NCBI GenBank assembly: GCA_021772095.1
Contig: JADYXR010000122.1
Location: forward strand, 1-64,000
DNA length: 64,000 bases
From: Candidatus Obscuribacter sp.
Lineage (GTDB): Bacteria; Cyanobacteriota; Vampirovibrionia; Obscuribacterales; Obscuribacteraceae
Reading direction: 5' to 3'
Under the pieces are notes generated by a model that was not told the DNA's origin, searched no databases, and saw only the letters and a program-made list of their open reading frames with translations. The stretch's first letter is position 1; the number at the start of each line of letters is the position of its first letter. Shown here one piece after another: positions 8,844-18,420 of the stretch. The translations under genes and the position numbers were made by a program.

Positions 8844-10583
8844 ATGAAATTGACGACCTTGAGTCGGGCATTGTTTAGTTTAGTAGTCTTGATGTCATGT
8901 ATTTCTATTCCGAAAGTCGTTGCAGCTCCTGAAGGACGCGACGGCATAATTCTCGATGCGATGCATAAAGAGCTCGATCGTTCGTTCGACAAGCTCAAGA
9001 AGGCTGGCGAAGCGCCGGTTTATTATCTGGGCTATCGCGTCTACGACATTGATTCACTCTACATTTCGGCTGAATACGGCGCTTTGACCCGAAATGTCGA
9101 ACCGGACCACGACCGGGTTTTAAACGTCGATCTGCGAGTCGGATCAGAAAAGGTCGACAACACTCACAGAACACGCGACTCAGACGTGTTCAGTTCAATT
9201 CGAGGCTCCGGCTCATCAAAGCAATTCGTTCCTTTAGAAGACAATGAGCTGGCGTTGAGGCAAGCAATCTGGTTGGAAACGGATGATGCTTTTAAACAAG
9301 CACAACAGCAATTCGCGCGCGTGCAGGCCAACAAAGAAGTCAACGTAACCGAGGAAGATAGCTCGGATGATTTTTCGAAAGAAACCGCACAAAAGTTTAG
9401 TAGTGAAAACAAAAAGTTCGAAGTCGATCAAGAAAAGTGGAAAGCTCTTGTCAAGCGACTTTCGGCGATCTACAAAGACTATCCTGACCTCTACGATTCG
9501 TCTGTTGTTTTCACAGCAAAACTGACGCGACGTTATTTGATCAACAATGAAGGAACGGAAATCGCTGACTCGAGAACGGATTTCCGTCTTTATACAATGG
9601 CTCAGGCCCGCGCTGACGACGGCATGGACTTGTGGCTTTACGACGATGTTTCCGCGGTAAAACTCGATGAGTTACCGAGCGAAGAAAAATTGACGGCGCT
9701 GATCAAAGGCGTGGCCGAAAATCTCGTCAAGCTGAGAACCGCACCAAAAGCGACTCCGTATGTCGGACCGGCAATCTTGCGCAATCGCGCAGCCGGTGTA
9801 TTTTTCCACGAAGTGTTTGGACACCGCATGGAAGGTCACAGACAAAAGGATGAAAAGGAAGGCAGAACGTTCACCAAGCAAATGAACCAGAAAGTAATGC
9901 CTGAGTTCATCAGCGTTCTCGATGATCCGACAACTGATGTAATGGGCGGCATCCACTTGAACGGATTCTATGAATACGATGACGAAGGTGTCCCGGCACA
10001 GAAAGTCACTCTAGTGGATAAAGGAACGTTGAAGTCGTACTTGATGTCTCGGTCGCCGGTTGAGGGCTTCCCTAAATCAAACGGGCATGGTCGATGCGAT
10101 CCAAGAAACAATCCGGTTTCCCGAATGGGCAACCTGATGATCAAATCCGAAAAATCCGTTCCTTACGACCAGCTGCATCAGATGCTGCTCGACGAACTGA
10201 AAAAACAGAACAAGGCTTACGGACTGATTTTCGATGATATCGCCGGTGGTTACACGATGACGTCTGCACGGGCGGCGCAAGTTTATAGCTTGCAGCCACT
10301 GATTGTCACGAAGGTCTTCGCGGACGGCAGACCTGATGAGCTTGTTCGCGGTGTGAAGATTGTCGGAACGCCGCTCACAGCGCTCGAAAAAATCATTTGC
10401 GCCGCTGATGACGACGGTACATTCAACGGCATCTGCGGTGCTGAATCCGGCAGTGTTCCAGTCTCCGCATCTTCACCAAGTCTGCTTGTCGGCGCCATCG
10501 AAGTCGAACTCAAAGAAAAACGCTCTGACAAACCGCCGATTTTGCCTCCACCTCTGCACGATAAGAACGAGGTCAAAAAATAA
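8844..10583 (+). CDS. Exported TldD-like metalloprotease
   Basis: The first ~28 residues are a signal peptide ending near VVAAPEG, so this is an exported member of the normally cytosolic TldD/PmbA family. The zinc motif H322-E-V-F-G-H327 (HExxxH) is intact. A Cys531 in 'GICGAESG' sits where TldD proteins place their third metal ligand. Known family members act on unfolded or modified peptides, for example in microcin maturation and CcdA turnover. The stop TAA overlaps the ATG of the next gene (TAATG), so the two are translationally coupled. The partner is a paralogue that has lost the metal motif, which mirrors the TldD/TldE heterodimer of active and inactive subunits. Substrate unknown. Confidence 0.9.
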   Translation: MKLTTLSRALFSLVVLMSCISIPKVVAAPEGRDGIILDAMHKELDRSFDKLKKAGEAPVYYLGYRVYDIDSLYISAEYGALTRNVEPDHDRVLNVDLRVGSEKVDNTHRTRDSDVFSSIRGSGSSKQFVPLEDNELALRQAIWLETDDAFKQAQQQFARVQANKEVNVTEEDSSDDFSKETAQKFSSENKKFEVDQEKWKALVKRLSAIYKDYPDLYDSSVVFTAKLTRRYLINNEGTEIADSRTDFRLYTMAQARADDGMDLWLYDDVSAVKLDELPSEEKLTALIKGVAENLVKLRTAPKATPYVGPAILRNRAAGVFFHEVFGHRMEGHRQKDEKEGRTFTKQMNQKVMPEFISVLDDPTTDVMGGIHLNGFYEYDDEGVPAQKVTLVDKGTLKSYLMSRSPVEGFPKSNGHGRCDPRNNPVSRMGNLMIKSEKSVPYDQLHQMLLDELKKQNKAYGLIFDDIAGGYTMTSARAAQVYSLQPLIVTKVFADGRPDELVRGVKIVGTPLTALEKIICAADDDGTFNGICGAESGSVPVSASSPSLLVGAIEVELKEKRSDKPPILPPPLHDKNEVKK

Positions 10584-12628
10584 TGACTAATCTAACTAAA
10601 TTCGAGGAAACCGATTTGTTTCAACAGTCATCTTTGTCTCAGGAAGAATGTGTGATAAAAACGCCATCGTTGTTTGATCAAACTGCATCAATGAGAGTTT
10701 CAAGATTCTCAGCATCTCTTTCGCCTTATCTGTCATCGAAAAAACTGGTGGCAGCCGCATTGGCCGGCGCGTTTGCCTTAGCGAGCTTCGGCGGCGACCC
10801 TGCGTTTGCGAAAGACGAGAAAAGCAAAGATAAGAAGAACGACTCGACTGTAGCGAAAGAAGAGAAAAGCAAAGACAAGAAAAAAGACTCGGCAGCCGAT
10901 AGTATCGCCCGTGATGTCGTTGACAATCGCCCCAAAGTGATTAAAGAAGAGAACGGAAAGATCTATTTGTCGCCAGATGAAAATGACGTTCTGTTCACCG
11001 CGTTGACTGACGAGATGAAGCGCTCCACTGCACAGATGAAATTGGGAACGCACGGCTTACCTTATTACGTTCAATACAAAGTTCTGGAAACCGAAATGTT
11101 GTATTTGAGCGCCAGTTGTGGTGCTCTCACATCCGAGAGTACGACTAGATATCGCCGCCTTTACACCGACATTCGTGTAGGCGATTACGAACTGGATAGT
11201 TCGAAAGACTCATCATCAGCTGGTTCACTTTTCGGACGATTCTCATCGGGCGGAAAAGAACTTCCGATCGAAGATGATTACTCCGCCATTCGGCATGAAG
11301 TCTGGCTTGCCAGCGACAGTAATTACAAAGATGCGATCGAACAATTCGAAGCAAAAAAGGCGCGTTTAAAAAGTCGTCCGGAAGCAGACAGGCTTCCTGA
11401 AATGACGAAAGAAAAACCGGTCGTCTTCATCAAACCCGCTCTCCATCTCAAAGCTGATAAAGCAAAATGGAGTAAGGTGACCAAAGATTTGTCCGCGATA
11501 TTCCTGAAGTATCCGGAGATCGATAACGCGGTTGTGCACTTCAGTGTTCAAGTCGCCAATGCCTGGCTGATCAACAACGAAGGCTTCAAGCATCGCGATG
11601 GACACGTTCAGACATTGCTTTCAGTGCTTGCGAAAATTCGCAGCAAAGACGGTCAAGCGTATTCCGACGTGGAATTCGTTGCCTGCGAAACACCTGATGA
11701 AATGCCGGACTACGCGACCTTAGAAGGCAAAGTCAACAAGCTGGTCAAGCGACTTAAACGCGTTGCCGACGCACCACTTGTGACCAACTACAGCGGACCG
11801 ATGTTGTTTGAACCTGAAGCATCATCGTCGCTCATGCATGGCAGTCTCAACAAACTGCTTGGTGGCGCCCATGATGTCAGCGGCGGTTCGTATTACGCCG
11901 ATCACCCGTTTAAAAACAAACTCGGACAACGAGTCGGGTCGCGCATCGTCAACATAACCGACGATCCATATGCAACCGAATTTCGTGGCAAAAAATTATT
12001 CGGCAACTATGAAGTCGATGATGACGGCGTGCCAGCCGAGACTATCAAGCTGGTAGAGAAGGGCGTGCTCAAGACGTTGTGTTCCAGTCGCCGTCCGACC
12101 AGGGGCGTGTTGAAGAGCAACGGGCACTCCGGAGATGGAACGGGGACAATCAGCATTTTGTTCGTTTCAACCGAACCATCCATGAATGCCAAACAAATGA
12201 AGAAGAAACTGATTGAGCTTGGCAAAGAGCAAGGCTACGAGCACGTCTATATCGCCAAGTCTGTTGCGCGGCTGCCGACCTGGATGCTGAGTCTCGGTTC
12301 GTCACTGTCCAGTATCTTTTCTAGTTTTGGTGGCGGACTCACTCTTTATCCGACGGAGATTTATCGCGTTAGCGTAAAGAACGGCAAAGAAGAGCTGGTT
12401 CGCGGCGCGACTGTGAGCATCCAGCCTGACCACGTTTTGCGGGATCTGGTTGCCGGCGGCAACGACGCCACTGCTTCTCTAGTGGCTCAGGGACCGACTT
12501 CCGCATCAAGCATCGTCACTCCGTCCATCATTCTGCGGGATGTGGACATCAAGGAGCCATCGAAGGAAACCGAAAAATTGCCTATCGTGCCGAGCCCTGT
12601 GAAAGAACAAGCTCAGCAGGTGGAATAA
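10583..12628 (+). CDS. Exported TldD/TldE-like paralogue without metal motif
   Basis: The ATG shares one base with the stop of the upstream tldD-like gene. The protein aligns with its neighbour throughout. The first ~36 residues are polar; an internal Met37 would begin a cleaner signal peptide (hydrophobic core LVAAALAGAFALASF, site near AFA-KDE). A lysine-rich duplicated stretch follows (DEKSKDKK, then EEKSKDKKK). At the position of the neighbour's HEVFGH the sequence reads HGSLNK, so Glu and the second His are gone, and the neighbour's Cys-containing 'GICG' segment has no counterpart. It is therefore predicted to be catalytically inactive and may be the structural or substrate-binding half of a heterodimer, as TldE/PmbA is for TldD. 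The second half keeps the 'YEVDDDGVPAETIKLV' and 'SNGHS' family landmarks. Confidence 0.88.
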   Translation: MTNLTKFEETDLFQQSSLSQEECVIKTPSLFDQTASMRVSRFSASLSPYLSSKKLVAAALAGAFALASFGGDPAFAKDEKSKDKKNDSTVAKEEKSKDKKKDSAADSIARDVVDNRPKVIKEENGKIYLSPDENDVLFTALTDEMKRSTAQMKLGTHGLPYYVQYKVLETEMLYLSASCGALTSESTTRYRRLYTDIRVGDYELDSSKDSSSAGSLFGRFSSGGKELPIEDDYSAIRHEVWLASDSNYKDAIEQFEAKKARLKSRPEADRLPEMTKEKPVVFIKPALHLKADKAKWSKVTKDLSAIFLKYPEIDNAVVHFSVQVANAWLINNEGFKHRDGHVQTLLSVLAKIRSKDGQAYSDVEFVACETPDEMPDYATLEGKVNKLVKRLKRVADAPLVTNYSGPMLFEPEASSSLMHGSLNKLLGGAHDVSGGSYYADHPFKNKLGQRVGSRIVNITDDPYATEFRGKKLFGNYEVDDDGVPAETIKLVEKGVLKTLCSSRRPTRGVLKSNGHSGDGTGTISILFVSTEPSMNAKQMKKKLIELGKEQGYEHVYIAKSVARLPTWMLSLGSSLSSIFSSFGGGLTLYPTEIYRVSVKNGKEELVRGATVSIQPDHVLRDLVAGGNDATASLVAQGPTSASSIVTPSIILRDVDIKEPSKETEKLPIVPSPVKEQAQQVE

Positions 12629-12704
12629 ACTACTGCACAACTAGTTAAATTCTTGGAAAACTCTTTCTAAAGGTTTGGCTGCTCTTTTGATGTAGAATCG
12701 CGAT

Positions 12705-13445
12705 ATGGTTAGCGAAACGCCCGTTTCTTACATTCAATGTCCTTCATGCCTCAGGCGCAATCACTCCGATATGCAGTTCTGCATATACTGTGGCGCCGGT
12801 GTCACGCCGGAGGCTGAAAGAAAGCGGACCGCCAATCCTTTGACCTGGCGCACCTGCATTCGCTGCGGGCAAACCGATGAGCTTAACCAGAATTTTTGTA
12901 TCTTTTGCAGCGGCAAAATAGTGGTGCCTGGCAACGACGCGCAGCCGGACTCGAATGCCTATCGCAAGTTCAGCTGGGAGCTCGAACAAATCGACGCCAG
13001 CAAACTGATGGAGAAGGGCGATGAGCCCAAGGTTCAGCAGCCTGTCAAGCATAAAGTTAAACGCGCCAAGGGTAATAAAAACATCGGGCTGACGCTGTTA
13101 TTGGCTGTGATCGGCATCGCTGCCGGTGCCGGGTTGTCGTTTTTGATTGGACAGAGCGGGCTAGAGCGTGTGGTCTTGCAGTCGACTACATGGCAACATA
13201 AAGACCTGGTCGTTTACACCATTGCCGGCGCCAATATCGGCATTAAAGATCAGAGTGAACGAATCCACATCTTGACCAAAGCTGACGAAGAGGGAGCATT
13301 GAGCATCTCGGAGCTTTTGCCCAGCAAGTATGAGATGACGATTACTTCCCCGAAAGGCGAAAGGGCTGTGGTGAGGTTTCCAATCGTTGAGAGTCGAACC
13401 ACTGTGCTCGGTTTTCCTGCGCGTATCATTCCTGGAAAGAAATAG
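12705..13445 (+). CDS. Double zinc-ribbon membrane protein
   Basis: Two zinc ribbons open the protein: CPSC...CIYC (residues ~9-28) and CIRC...CIFC (~47-64), each a CxxC pair with about 12 residues between. A charged linker is followed by a single membrane helix at about 126-150 (IGLTLLLAVIGIAAG...), then a ~100-residue beta-rich tail presumably outside the cytoplasm. No enzymatic motif is visible. A possible -10 (TAGAAT, 12693-12698) lies only 6 bases before the ATG, so either the message is leaderless or that match is accidental. It sits between the TldD-like pair and a zinc-ribbon Ser/Thr kinase; a role as sensor or adaptor is inference from context. Confidence 0.75.
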   Translation: MVSETPVSYIQCPSCLRRNHSDMQFCIYCGAGVTPEAERKRTANPLTWRTCIRCGQTDELNQNFCIFCSGKIVVPGNDAQPDSNAYRKFSWELEQIDASKLMEKGDEPKVQQPVKHKVKRAKGNKNIGLTLLLAVIGIAAGAGLSFLIGQSGLERVVLQSTTWQHKDLVVYTIAGANIGIKDQSERIHILTKADEEGALSISELLPSKYEMTITSPKGERAVVRFPIVESRTTVLGFPARIIPGKK

Positions 13446-13547
13446 CTGCTGCTCAGCCAAAAAGCTTCATGTCGGCGTTTGTTGTGGCTAAATAAACTGC
13501 CAACCCGTTATGATAATGCGGCTAAGTTCGCCCTGATTTAGCTCTCG

Positions 13548-13576
13548 TTGTACTGGGCATGTGAACTTTGTATACT
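13548..13576 (+). promoter_or_regulatory. Sigma-70-type promoter for the zinc-ribbon kinase
   Basis: TTGTAC (13548-13553), a 17-base spacer, then TATACT (13571-13576). The expected transcript start, near 13583, is only a few bases before the preferred ATG at 13587, so the mRNA would be almost leaderless. The same TTG has been counted as a start codon in the longest reading frame, but it fits a -35 box better. Confidence 0.55.
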
Positions 13577-13586
13577 GGCTGGACTG

Positions 13587-15005
13587 ATGACAGCTACTGA
13601 GTCGATTAAAGCTTGCCCTACGTGCGGAAGAAATGTCCCGCACGACGCTCGTTTTTGTGGTTTTGACGGCACTCTTTTGATGCAGCCGCAAAACGCTCAG
13701 GGACCGGATAAAGTCTGCCCGAAGTGCCAGCGAGTGTTTCCGCCTTACGCGGTCTTCTGTCCGATTGAGGGCGCTGCTCTCAACGTATCCAATAATTCAA
13801 AAGCAAGCGACCGCCCGCACATTCAGGTTTCGCCCGCCGATGGCAGACCGTATATGCAGACGCAGCCGACCGGTCAGGATAAGGATGTCAACTTCGAGCG
13901 GCATGACACCGCGCTCATGGAAGATGTGAAATTTGCGTCCTTGCACGACGGCGATGCCCAGCAGGTTCCGCAACTTTTTCCAGGACAACAGGACCCCAAT
14001 CAGGTCGCTGCCCAGTCTGTGTCGACGGCGCAGGCGCCCGTTCAACAACCACCTCAGCCGCCACCGCAGCAGCAAGCTCCTCAACCACCAAGTGATCCTT
14101 ACACCGAAGCGCTTGTCGCCACCGGTGGTTACACGACCAGTTTGATTGGCAAAACAATCGACAACAAATACCTTATTCAATCGATGCTTGGAGAAGGAGG
14201 TATGGCGGTCGTTTACAAAGCGCACCATACCATCATGGAAAGAACGGTTGTAATCAAAGTAATGCACGGCTGGTTGCTTTCCAACGAAAAGTCGATCGAA
14301 CGTTTTCAGCGTGAATGCAAGGTTACAGCCAAACTCAGCCATCCAAACATTGTCACCGTATTTGATGTGGGCACCCTGGGCGGCAAGGCACCATATCTGG
14401 TGATGGAGTTTATCAAAGGCGAAGCGTTGGCGGACAAGATCCACCGCCAGGGCGCGTTGCCGTTTACCACCACAGCCAATATCATCATTCAAATGTGCCG
14501 CGGTCTGCAAGAAGCGCACAACTTCGGCGTCATTCACCGCGACTTGAAGCCTGATAACGTTTTGCTTCAAGACAAATCCGATCGTCCTGATTGGGTAAAA
14601 ATCGTGGACTTCGGCATCTCGCACATCATTCACGAGAGCGGGAAGCGTCTGACCAAGACCGGACGAATGGTGGGCACACCGGAATACATTGCACCTGAGC
14701 AATTGAAAGATCGCCCGATGGACATGCGGACCGACTTGTACGCGCTCGGCATCATGATTTACGAAATGCTGACCGGTCACGTTCCATTCGAAGGTGAGAG
14801 CGCAGAAGCCATCTTGATGAAGCATCTGATGGACGATCCACCGCCGATGAGCAAGTACAAACCGGAATTCAAGGACGGCACGCCGTTCGATCACATTGTT
14901 ACAAAGCTGCTTCAAAAAGAACCTGACGCCCGCTATCAGACCGCGACCGAGCTTCGCCTGGATGTAGAACAGGCGCAATCGCAGATTCTGTTCAAGCGAA
15001 CCTGA
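13587..15005 (+). CDS. Cytosolic Ser/Thr protein kinase with two N-terminal zinc ribbons
   Basis: ATG 13587 is preferred to TTG 13548, which overlaps a promoter. The N-terminus has two short zinc ribbons in which the last ligand is acidic: CPTC...FCGFDG and CPKC...FCPIEG. This CxxD/E form is common before bacterial eukaryote-like kinases. A Pro/Gln-rich linker (about 130-175) follows. The kinase domain spans about 193-455, with the glycine loop GEGGMAVVYKA, an invariant Lys in VVIKVMH, HRDLKPDN near 317-324, DFG at 341-343 and an APE motif. There is no membrane helix, unlike PknB-type receptors. The secreted TPR-CHAT gene begins just downstream. The kinase is probably active; its targets are unknown. 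Confidence 0.93.
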   Translation: MTATESIKACPTCGRNVPHDARFCGFDGTLLMQPQNAQGPDKVCPKCQRVFPPYAVFCPIEGAALNVSNNSKASDRPHIQVSPADGRPYMQTQPTGQDKDVNFERHDTALMEDVKFASLHDGDAQQVPQLFPGQQDPNQVAAQSVSTAQAPVQQPPQPPPQQQAPQPPSDPYTEALVATGGYTTSLIGKTIDNKYLIQSMLGEGGMAVVYKAHHTIMERTVVIKVMHGWLLSNEKSIERFQRECKVTAKLSHPNIVTVFDVGTLGGKAPYLVMEFIKGEALADKIHRQGALPFTTTANIIIQMCRGLQEAHNFGVIHRDLKPDNVLLQDKSDRPDWVKIVDFGISHIIHESGKRLTKTGRMVGTPEYIAPEQLKDRPMDMRTDLYALGIMIYEMLTGHVPFEGESAEAILMKHLMDDPPPMSKYKPEFKDGTPFDHIVTKLLQKEPDARYQTATELRLDVEQAQSQILFKRT

Positions 15006-15114
15006 CAATTAATCAAGCAATACGCTTTTATCCCTGCTAAACAATACGTCGTACAATGTAGGCCTGGTGGCCGGGATCCCGGAAGCCCTAAACCCTTGTT
15101 GTAGAGGTTCTGTT

Positions 15115-18100
15115 GTGATTGCAAATCGCAAAACTCGCTGTCTGGCGGTTATTTTGTCTGTCGGCATGGCGTTGACCAACTCCATCACTGCTCTGAGTTT
15201 TGAACTTGGGCCAACCGTCAACGATCTTCCGAAGGTGTACAAACAGCTCGATGCGGTCCGGCAGAAAGGCAACAAGAAAGAGCTTGCCACGCTGCTTTAC
15301 ACAGTCGGCGATCTGGAATCGCAGAAAGGCAACGCGGAAAAAGCTGAGCAACTGCTGCGCGAATCATTGACGCTCGATGAAGAGATCGGCACCAAAGTTC
15401 AAGATGTGGCCGGTGGCAAATTTTGTCCATCAGTGCACACAAGAATTGGTCTGGCTGCGATTCTTATAAAACTCGGTCGTGCGGACGAAGCGCTTAAGCT
15501 CTACGAAGAAGCGGCTGCCAATGCAAGAAAATACAATCTGCCTGAAGACGAGATCACGATCAACAAACAGTTGGGCAGCGTTTATCTAAGTACCAAACAA
15601 TTTGATCTGGCCAAAAGTTGTTTGATGAAAGCAAAAGAAGCCGCTGAGAAGAGTAACTCCAAAGAGAGTCTCATGGCGGTTCTTTCTGAGTTGGCGGCAC
15701 TGTCGCGATACAAACGAAATTTTGACGAGGCGATCACTTATTTGAAACAAGCGCAAGCTCTGATCGATGATAAGAGTGACGAGCTTGATTCCGGGCGGGT
15801 TTTGACTGAACTCGGTCGGACATATGCCGACATGGGAATTTCAGAAAAGGCGATGGAATTCTACGAGCAAGCCAACAAAGCCTATGAGGGAGCTGCGGAA
15901 CGGACAGCACAAGCTGAAGTTTTGATCTCGATGGGCGAACTTGATCTGGCTGAACACAGATCGGATCAGGCTTTGAATCGCTTGAAAAAAGCGCTTGAAT
16001 GTCTGGACGGAGAAAATTCGCCAAAACTTATGGCGCGCGCGCTGACTCGTCTTGGCGCTGCTCAAGCCGACACCGGTAGCATTGAAGAAGCACTGGCGAA
16101 TCACAAGAAGGCTGAAAAGCTGGCGGCAAAATCAAAAATCGCTGAAGAAGAATGTCTGGCGATCACAGAACAGGGTTATGACTATTTGCTGGAAGGCAAA
16201 TCTGAAAAAGCGCTTTCCGAATTTTTGCGAGCCCAGAAATATCTAGATAAGCATGTTGGCTTGAAACAGACAGAGCGAGCCGATGTTCTGAAATATTGTG
16301 CGATGGGATATCGCAACGTTGGACAATTCAAAACAGCGATTCAATATTATTTGCAAGCCGCTCAACTTTATAAGAACGCTGGCAAGCCGCTTGAACAGGC
16401 GTTGGCCATGGACAGTATTGCTGCTGCATATCTCGACCAGGGGTCGTCAAGTTTGTTCGAGAAGTATCACAATCAAGCCAAAGAAGTATTCGGCGCAGCC
16501 GGCGTGAAGACAGGCAGCAGAGCCGACGCTCGCGCTCAAGCATCGTTGTCGTATAACTACGGACAATATTGCGTCATGAAAAGTATGTACGCCGATGCAA
16601 TTGAAGCGTACGAACAATCGCTGGCAACCGCAAAATCAATCAACGATACTCTGGCTCATTGTCAGGCTCTTCGTGGTTTGGGCATGACCTATCTATTGTT
16701 GGGCCAGGCTCAAAAATCGAAAGACAATTACTTAGCCGCATCGCAATTAGCCGAGAAAGCATCCAGCTTAGAAAGTCAGTGGGACTGTGCAACCGGGCTG
16801 GGTAAGGCTTGTTTGAAACTCGGTGAGAATCAAGAAGCCGAGAAAAATTTGTTGAAAGCGGTATCACTTGCGGACAAGGAACGATCGAGTCTTTCGCGAG
16901 ACAGTTTTAAAACTGCTGCCCTGGATTTGAGAGAAGATTGTTTCTTCGATTTAGTTGATTTGTTGATCAATGCCAAACGTTATGATCAAGCACTCGAGAT
17001 TGCAGAAAAAGGAAGAGCTCGCGCGTTCCTCGACATGTTAGAGGGGCGCAAACAGACCAGCTTGCAGACCCGGCAGGTGGCGATGGTTTCTAGCGACTTG
17101 ACGGCGTCTGATTTCACTCCCGATAAAGAAACCGTCGGCAACCAGGAAGCGCCAATTCAGATTGCCATGGCGACATTGCCGAGCAGCACATTCCGTGCCG
17201 TTCAAGTAACGCCGCGCACAACGGCGACGGTTGAATCGACTGTAATTTCAACGTCGAATGCAAAACCTCCGAGTCTTGCCGAAATTAAATCGCTTGTGAA
17301 AAGCTGCGACAGTTACGTCGTTGAATATTTAGCCATGCCTGAGAAGATTCTGGTTTGGGTTTTAAAGCCGGATGGTGAAATCCTTGATGTGAAGACCATA
17401 CCCGCGAAAATCGAAGACGTTAAAAACCTGATTCGCGAAACGCACAAAACAATTACGACAGCGCCGAAAGGCATGGATGAGTTGCATAAGCTCAATAAAA
17501 AACGCCAGGATAATTTGCGGGCGTTGCACAAGCTGCTTGTCGAGCCGATCGAACCGTTGCTTCCTAAAGACGAAAATCAATGTATAACGATTGTTCCGCA
17601 TGGTCCATTGTTTAGCGTTCCATTCTCGGCTCTAGTTACGCCGTCCGGCAAATTCATGATCGAAGAGCACACTCTTGCATACCTGCCTGCCATCGGCGTC
17701 TTGCGAGCAACGGAAGCCCTGGACCCGACTGCCAGAGCGAGTAAGAATTCGCTTCTAGCTTTTGGGAACCCGATCACCGAGATGAACAAATTCCTTGGCA
17801 AGTTGCCGTATGCGGAAAAAGAAGTCAAAAAAGTTTCAGCGTTGTTCGATCCTGGAAGCATTGCAGTTGAAGTGCAGGGCGCTGCCACTAAAACGAAATT
17901 CCGCGAATTGGCGCCGAAGTACAGTTACATCCACTTAGCCACACACGGTTTAGTCAATCAGGATCAACCAATGGAATCCGCTGTGGTGCTGGCACCAGAA
18001 GCGGGTGATGATGGCTTGCTGACAGTGAAAGACATTCTGCAATTGCCGCAGCTCAAAGCTAAGATGATAGTTCTTTCCGCTTGCCAAACCGGTCAAGGTA

Positions 18101-18420
18101 AAATCACCGGGGATGGTGTCGTTGGATTATCGCGCGCGTTCGTTATCGCGGGCACACCTTCGGTGCTTGTAAGTCTCTGGTCGGTAGATGACGTGATGAC
18201 GGAGTACCAGATGGAGACTCTGTATTACGAACTGCTTCGCGGCGCCAACAAAGCGTCCGCCCTTCGCAAGGCGCAATTGAAGACGATCAACTTCCTCGAA
18301 AAGGGATTGTCATCCTCAAGAGATCCGGAGGAGAAGAGCACTGCTGGCGGTGCCATCGTCGGCGACAGGGCCAATCCGAGATACTGGGCTGCATTCCAAT
18401 TAATTGGCGAGTATAAGTAA
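15115..18420 (+). CDS. Secreted TPR-CHAT protein (caspase-like peptidase domain)
   Basis: GTG 15115 is preferred to GTG 15067 because AGAGG precedes it by about 8 bases and it opens a clean signal peptide (hydrophobic AVILSVGMAL, cleavage near SITALS). Residues ~45-620 are about a dozen TPR repeats, seen as recurring 'A...Y..A' helical pairs. The C-terminal ~330 residues are a CHAT domain with the catalytic pair: His in LATHG (codon at 17944) and Cys in LSACQTG (codon at 18082), followed by GLSRAFVIAGTPSVLVSLW. CHAT domains are clan CD peptidases related to caspases and separase, and several are activated by their fused repeats. The signal peptide places this one outside the cytoplasm. It lies about 110 bp after the zinc-ribbon kinase, likely in the same unit. 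Confidence 0.9.
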   Translation: MIANRKTRCLAVILSVGMALTNSITALSFELGPTVNDLPKVYKQLDAVRQKGNKKELATLLYTVGDLESQKGNAEKAEQLLRESLTLDEEIGTKVQDVAGGKFCPSVHTRIGLAAILIKLGRADEALKLYEEAAANARKYNLPEDEITINKQLGSVYLSTKQFDLAKSCLMKAKEAAEKSNSKESLMAVLSELAALSRYKRNFDEAITYLKQAQALIDDKSDELDSGRVLTELGRTYADMGISEKAMEFYEQANKAYEGAAERTAQAEVLISMGELDLAEHRSDQALNRLKKALECLDGENSPKLMARALTRLGAAQADTGSIEEALANHKKAEKLAAKSKIAEEECLAITEQGYDYLLEGKSEKALSEFLRAQKYLDKHVGLKQTERADVLKYCAMGYRNVGQFKTAIQYYLQAAQLYKNAGKPLEQALAMDSIAAAYLDQGSSSLFEKYHNQAKEVFGAAGVKTGSRADARAQASLSYNYGQYCVMKSMYADAIEAYEQSLATAKSINDTLAHCQALRGLGMTYLLLGQAQKSKDNYLAASQLAEKASSLESQWDCATGLGKACLKLGENQEAEKNLLKAVSLADKERSSLSRDSFKTAALDLREDCFFDLVDLLINAKRYDQALEIAEKGRARAFLDMLEGRKQTSLQTRQVAMVSSDLTASDFTPDKETVGNQEAPIQIAMATLPSSTFRAVQVTPRTTATVESTVISTSNAKPPSLAEIKSLVKSCDSYVVEYLAMPEKILVWVLKPDGEILDVKTIPAKIEDVKNLIRETHKTITTAPKGMDELHKLNKKRQDNLRALHKLLVEPIEPLLPKDENQCITIVPHGPLFSVPFSALVTPSGKFMIEEHTLAYLPAIGVLRATEALDPTARASKNSLLAFGNPITEMNKFLGKLPYAEKEVKKVSALFDPGSIAVEVQGAATKTKFRELAPKYSYIHLATHGLVNQDQPMESAVVLAPEAGDDGLLTVKDILQLPQLKAKMIVLSACQTGQGKITGDGVVGLSRAFVIAGTPSVLVSLWSVDDVMTEYQMETLYYELLRGANKASALRKAQLKTINFLEKGLSSSRDPEEKSTAGGAIVGDRANPRYWAAFQLIGEYK

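Noticed and set aside
13797..15008. Open frame of 403 codons on the minus strand opposite the zinc-ribbon kinase
   Set aside because: It is the complement of a clearly coding kinase; its translation is low in recognisable motifs and rich in His/Arg/Phe, as expected for an antisense shadow.
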